The translations under genes and the position numbers were made by a program. 64,000 nt of DNA from Methylococcales bacterium. Its GTDB lineage: Bacteria > Pseudomonadota > Gammaproteobacteria > Methylococcales > Methylomonadaceae. Below are positions 60,384 through 64,000 of this stretch, piece after piece. Position 1 is the stretch's first letter; the number at the start of each line of letters is the position of its first letter. Under the pieces are notes generated by a model. That model searched no databases. It saw only the letters and a list, made by a program, of their open reading frames with translations, and was not told the origin of the DNA. The stretch lies in contig JAQURG010000013.1 of NCBI GenBank assembly GCA_028715725.1, forward strand, positions 1 to 64,000, in the 5' to 3' direction.

Positions 60384-63300
60384 ATGTTAAGGTCATTAAT
60401 AGAAGCTTGCGTCCATAGGCGCATAGCGGTCATTGTAATAACTTCGATAATTGCTTTATTTGGCGTGCATGCGTATCTGCAAACGCCTATTGAAGCCTAT
60501 CCCGACGTCACCAATACCCAGGTAACTGTTATCTCACTGATGCCCGGGTATGCTCCGGAAGAAGTTGAACGTCAAGTGACCGTTCCTTTGGAGCGAGTTT
60601 TGAACGGTACGCCGCAAATACTGCAAATGCGCAGCCAAAGTTTGTTCGGTTTATCTCTGATTACTATTACCTTCGAGGATGACGCAGACAGTTTTTATTC
60701 CCGGACCGTGGTTTCGCAACGTATTGCCGGCGCTGAACTGCCGGATGGCGTGACGCCGGTACTGGCGCCGGATTACACACCGCTTGGTGAAATCTACAAG
60801 TTCATGGTAGTAAGCGATCGCCATTCGCTTTATGAGCTGCGCTCAGAGATGGAGTGGAATATTTCCCGTACCATGCGGCAGGTTCCGGGCGTCGCCGATG
60901 TCCTCACTTTTGGAGGATATTACAAGGAAATTTATGTCGAAATCGATCCCGTGCGTCTGGAATCTTTTAATCTGACGCTGGATGAAGTTAATCAGGCGAT
61001 AGCGCAATCGAACCGTAATGTAGGTGCGGGTTTCCTGCGCCATGGCGATCAACAGATTGTCGTACGCGGGGTTGGTTTGCTCATCACGCCGGAGGATATT
61101 CGCAACATTGTGCTTAAAAGTGAAGGCGGTACTCCGGTAACGGTGGGTGATATCGCCCGCCTCGTGCAAGCTTACACTCCACGGCAAGGCACAGTGGGAC
61201 TCGACAGCCAGAAGGAGGCCGTAGAAGGTATTGTATTGTTGCGTCGCGGCGAGAATCCTTCGCTGGTACTGGATGCCATCCATAAAAAAGTAGACGAACT
61301 TAATAATCGTATATTACCGCAGGGCATGAAGATTCAGCCATTTCTGGATAGAACCGAACTGGTCCATAATACCCTGCATACTGTCTATGAAAATCTTTTT
61401 CATGGCTTCCTGCTGGTTGTCGGCGTCGTATGGCTGTTTTTACGTACTGTACGCGGTTCCCTGATTGTCGCAGTGGTCATTCCTTTATCCCTTTTAGTTG
61501 CCTTTACCGGACTTTATCAACTTGGGCTTCCGGCCAATTTAATCTCCATGGGGGCCATCGACTTCGGCATAATTCTTGATGGAGCGGTAGTTCTGGTAGA
61601 AAACGTCATTCACCAGGCGACACATCAGCGGCCCAATTCTCGCCGTGATATGGTCAAGTTGATAGCCGCCGCAGCGTTTGATGTAGCAAAACCTACTTTT
61701 TTCGCCATGCTCATCATTATTGCCGCGTTGATTCCTGTGTTCACTCTGGAGCGGGTTGAAGGCCGCATTTTTCGTCCCCTGGCGCTTACTTACAGCTTTG
61801 CATTGGTGGGCGGACTTATTTTCGCTTTGACTTTGGTGCCAGCACTTTGCGCAGCCCTGATTCATCCGAAAGACGCCATTATTGAGGAGCCATTGTTTTT
61901 GGTCAGCATCAGGAAATGGTATCGCCGAATACTGGCATTGGCTATTGACCGGCGCCCAATGACTCTGGCTGCGGCAGCCATATTATTGATTAGCGGCGCC
62001 ATTGCCGGTAGCCAGCTTGGTACCGAGTTTCTGCCGGAACTTGATGAGGGGGATGTGCATGTTTTTGTCGAGATGCCGGCCAGTATTGCCCTGTCTAAAG
62101 GACAGGATATTTTGCTCGACATGCGCCGGAAGCTGCTTGAATTCCCCGAAGTCAAAGGTATCCTTAGCCAGCAGGGACGATCCGAGGATGGCACCGATAA
62201 TGAAGGCGTCAATATGAGCGAAACTTTTGTTCACCTTAAACCTCGCGATGAGTGGCGTAAGGGTGTACATAAAGAAGCTCTGGTGGATGCCATGCGGGAT
62301 TCTCTCAAATCGATTCCGGGAGTCCGCTTTAATTTTTCCCAGCCGATCAAGGATAATGTGGAAGAAGCAGTCAGCGGCGTTCGCGGCAAGGTGGTGCTGA
62401 AAATATACGGCACTGATCTGGAAAAAATGCGTACAACCCTGGAAGCGGCCAAAGCGGTGCTGAAAAACGAGCCGGGCGTCATTGATCTGGACCTTTACCG
62501 GGAGTCCCAGGTACCGCAGCTGCAACTTCGCCTTAACCGGCCTGCACTGGCTCGCCAGGGAATTACTGTTGACGCCGCCCAGGACACTATCGAAACCAGT
62601 CTGGCCGGCAAAGTCGCTACCGAATTGTGGCAAGCTGAACGGCCGGTGCCGATACGTATTATTCTTCCTGACGCTGAACGTACTGACATGGAGCAGATCG
62701 GTAATCTTATGCTGCCGACTCCTGCGGGCGCCCGCATACCTGTACGGGAAATAGCCGATTTACACATCGAGCGCGGAAGGACTTCTATAGAGCGGGAAGC
62801 CAACCGCCGTTTTCTGGCTCTTAAGTTCAATGTTGAAGGGCGCGATCTCGGCACAGTGGTCCATGAAACAATGGCGGCCGTGGAAGCTAAAGTAAAAGTC
62901 CCCGATGGGCACTTTTTGGTTTGGGGCGGCGAGTTCGAAAACCAGCAGCGGGCAATGGCCCGCCTTGGGGTCATTATTCCCATAGCGGTGCTTATTGTAT
63001 TGTGCCTGTTATACAGCGCCTTGCAATCAGCCCGTAGCGCCATTGCTATCTTGCTTTCCACACCTTTCGCAATGACCGGAGGCGTGTTTGTGCTGATGGT
63101 TTCCGGTATCGCCTTGTCTGTCAGTGCGACGATCGGATTCATTGCTCTTCTGGGGCAGGTATCACTGATGGGGCTTTTGGTATTAAGCGCTACGGAACAG
63201 TACCGGCACAAAGGCCAAGATCTCCGCGAGGCCATATTGAACGGTGCAACCGAACGCTTGCGCCCTGTCCTGATGGCTTCATTGCTGGCCTTGCTGGGAC

Positions 63301-63488
63301 TTTTGCCGATGGCGGTTTCTACCGGTATAGGCAGCGAAACTCAGCAACCGTTCGCCATCGTTATTGTTGGCGGTATGTTCACTACCTTTTTTGTGGCCAT
63401 GTTCGTGTTGCCGGCTATCTATTCCTATATCACTCCCAAACGGCTGATTACACCTGAAGAGGCCGACGAAATCCAGGACGAATTATGA
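60384..63488 (+). CDS. heavy-metal efflux RND transporter, CzcA family (system 2)
   Basis: A 1034-aa RND pump with 12 predicted membrane segments. The start MLRSLIEACVHRRIAVIVIT and PIEAYPDVTNTQVTVI are typical of HME-RND proteins. The fourth membrane segment reads GAIDFGIILDGAVVLVEN (about 389-406), the DFG..DG..EN signature of divalent-cation pumps. It is a distant paralogue of system 1 rather than a recent copy. Its stop overlaps the next gene's start (ATGA). Confidence 0.93.
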   Translation: MLRSLIEACVHRRIAVIVITSIIALFGVHAYLQTPIEAYPDVTNTQVTVISLMPGYAPEEVERQVTVPLERVLNGTPQILQMRSQSLFGLSLITITFEDDADSFYSRTVVSQRIAGAELPDGVTPVLAPDYTPLGEIYKFMVVSDRHSLYELRSEMEWNISRTMRQVPGVADVLTFGGYYKEIYVEIDPVRLESFNLTLDEVNQAIAQSNRNVGAGFLRHGDQQIVVRGVGLLITPEDIRNIVLKSEGGTPVTVGDIARLVQAYTPRQGTVGLDSQKEAVEGIVLLRRGENPSLVLDAIHKKVDELNNRILPQGMKIQPFLDRTELVHNTLHTVYENLFHGFLLVVGVVWLFLRTVRGSLIVAVVIPLSLLVAFTGLYQLGLPANLISMGAIDFGIILDGAVVLVENVIHQATHQRPNSRRDMVKLIAAAAFDVAKPTFFAMLIIIAALIPVFTLERVEGRIFRPLALTYSFALVGGLIFALTLVPALCAALIHPKDAIIEEPLFLVSIRKWYRRILALAIDRRPMTLAAAAILLISGAIAGSQLGTEFLPELDEGDVHVFVEMPASIALSKGQDILLDMRRKLLEFPEVKGILSQQGRSEDGTDNEGVNMSETFVHLKPRDEWRKGVHKEALVDAMRDSLKSIPGVRFNFSQPIKDNVEEAVSGVRGKVVLKIYGTDLEKMRTTLEAAKAVLKNEPGVIDLDLYRESQVPQLQLRLNRPALARQGITVDAAQDTIETSLAGKVATELWQAERPVPIRIILPDAERTDMEQIGNLMLPTPAGARIPVREIADLHIERGRTSIEREANRRFLALKFNVEGRDLGTVVHETMAAVEAKVKVPDGHFLVWGGEFENQQRAMARLGVIIPIAVLIVLCLLYSALQSARSAIAILLSTPFAMTGGVFVLMVSGIALSVSATIGFIALLGQVSLMGLLVLSATEQYRHKGQDLREAILNGATERLRPVLMASLLALLGLLPMAVSTGIGSETQQPFAIVIVGGMFTTFFVAMFVLPAIYSYITPKRLITPEEADEIQDEL

Positions 63489-64000
63489 TATTGCTCGATT
63501 TATTGGCAGTATGGCGGCGCCTGTCCGTCTCAGCAATTGGTGGTTTGCTGTCGCTAAGCCTTATTGCCATGTCCGTGTCAGCAGATCAGGATACTGCGCC
63601 TAAGCCGGTTACTATCGGCCAACTGTTACAAATAGTCCGCTATGAAAGTCCGCGTTATGCCGCTTTACTTCAACGCATTGAAGCGGCCAGAGCCGAAGTA
63701 ATTGCCGCAGGCGTGCTGCCTAATCCCAGAATTAGCTATGGCCGTTATGATCTTGTGAGCCGAGTGAACACTATGTACGATGGACATGTGCAGCAGGCTG
63801 TTACATTGGAAGTGCCCGTGCTTGTTTCCGGTCAGCGGGGCGCTCGCGTCGAAGCTGCGCAGAAATATGTCGATGCCGCCGCTGCGGATGTCGAAGCCGA
63901 GTACGCAAATATCGTCCATGAAACACGGCTGTTATTTGTAAAACTGTTAGCTACCAAGGAGAAGATAGCCATTCTTAATGAGACCGCTCTTGAAATGGAG
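63485..64000 (+). CDS. TolC family outer-membrane efflux protein (system 2), cut by window end
   Basis: The first 172 codons are present. It starts at the ATG at 63485, overlapping the pump stop. A signal peptide follows (hydrophobic AIGGLLSLSLIAMSVSA, cleavage likely before DQDTA), then the first TolC repeat: QIVRYESPRYAALLQRIEAA, LPNPRISYGRYD, QQAVTLEVPVLVSGQRGARV. It has no lipobox, unlike the counterpart of system 1. The rest lies beyond 64000. Confidence 0.88.
   Translation, partial: MILLDLLAVWRRLSVSAIGGLLSLSLIAMSVSADQDTAPKPVTIGQLLQIVRYESPRYAALLQRIEAARAEVIAAGVLPNPRISYGRYDLVSRVNTMYDGHVQQAVTLEVPVLVSGQRGARVEAAQKYVDAAAADVEAEYANIVHETRLLFVKLLATKEKIAILNETALEME

Overview
This window reads as the replication-origin region of a gammaproteobacterial chromosome of moderate to low GC content. 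The order rpmH-rnpA-yidD-yidC-mnmE on one side and dnaA-dnaN-recF-gyrB on the other is the classic gammaproteobacterial oriC layout. The general style (maf-rng-yhdP-nitrilase-tldD, lgt near thyA, many metal RND pumps) would suit a free-living aquatic gammaproteobacterium. A methanotroph of the order Methylococcales is my guess, but no methane gene is present to prove it.

Layout: 1-2000 holds decayed mobile DNA: the end of an IS630-type transposase and a DUF927 helicase/primase-like gene broken by several frameshifts. 2004-12428 is the origin cluster, with oriC between dnaA and dnaN (many DnaA boxes and a duplicated 25-bp module) and two perfect parS-type palindromes at the end of recF. After lgt, a two-gene block of about 9.6 kb separates lgt from thyA. 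It encodes a 1115-aa protein of unknown fold and a 2083-aa DEAH helicase with a DUF1998-like C-terminal cysteine motif. By size, order and motifs I call it a Druantia type III-like anti-phage system (DruH + DruE). thyA, ppa, pdxA and rsmA follow.

26.9-31.2 kb holds a GT39/ArnT-like glycosyltransferase directly coupled to a glutamine-dependent asparagine synthase homologue, with a VTT/DedA-like membrane protein opposite. hemB-aroE-pyrD form a tight operon. Between pyrD and pmbA (34.4-36.8 kb) lies what I interpret as a decayed chromosomal integron: an integrase gene cut down to its N-terminal domain, an attI-like AT-rich stretch, and two attC-like sites. These delimit one cassette carrying a DUF5334 protein plus a small secreted or membrane protein, and another carrying a DUF4258 toxin/YgiT-type zinc-finger antitoxin pair. 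All cassette genes run away from the integrase, as integron geometry requires.

36.8-48.1 kb is a conserved minus-strand housekeeping run: pmbA, three very small genes, tldD, a short BamC-like lipoprotein, a nitrilase-family hydrolase, yhdP, rng, maf and rlmH. It is followed by a gamma-class carbonic anhydrase homologue, rpiA, ilvA (with one clear frameshift) and lnt. The window closes with two complete but divergently oriented heavy-metal RND efflux operons (52.98-58.79 kb minus, 59.18 to beyond 64 kb plus). Their gene orders differ, and both pumps have the CzcA-like DFG..DG..EN signature of divalent-cation exporters.
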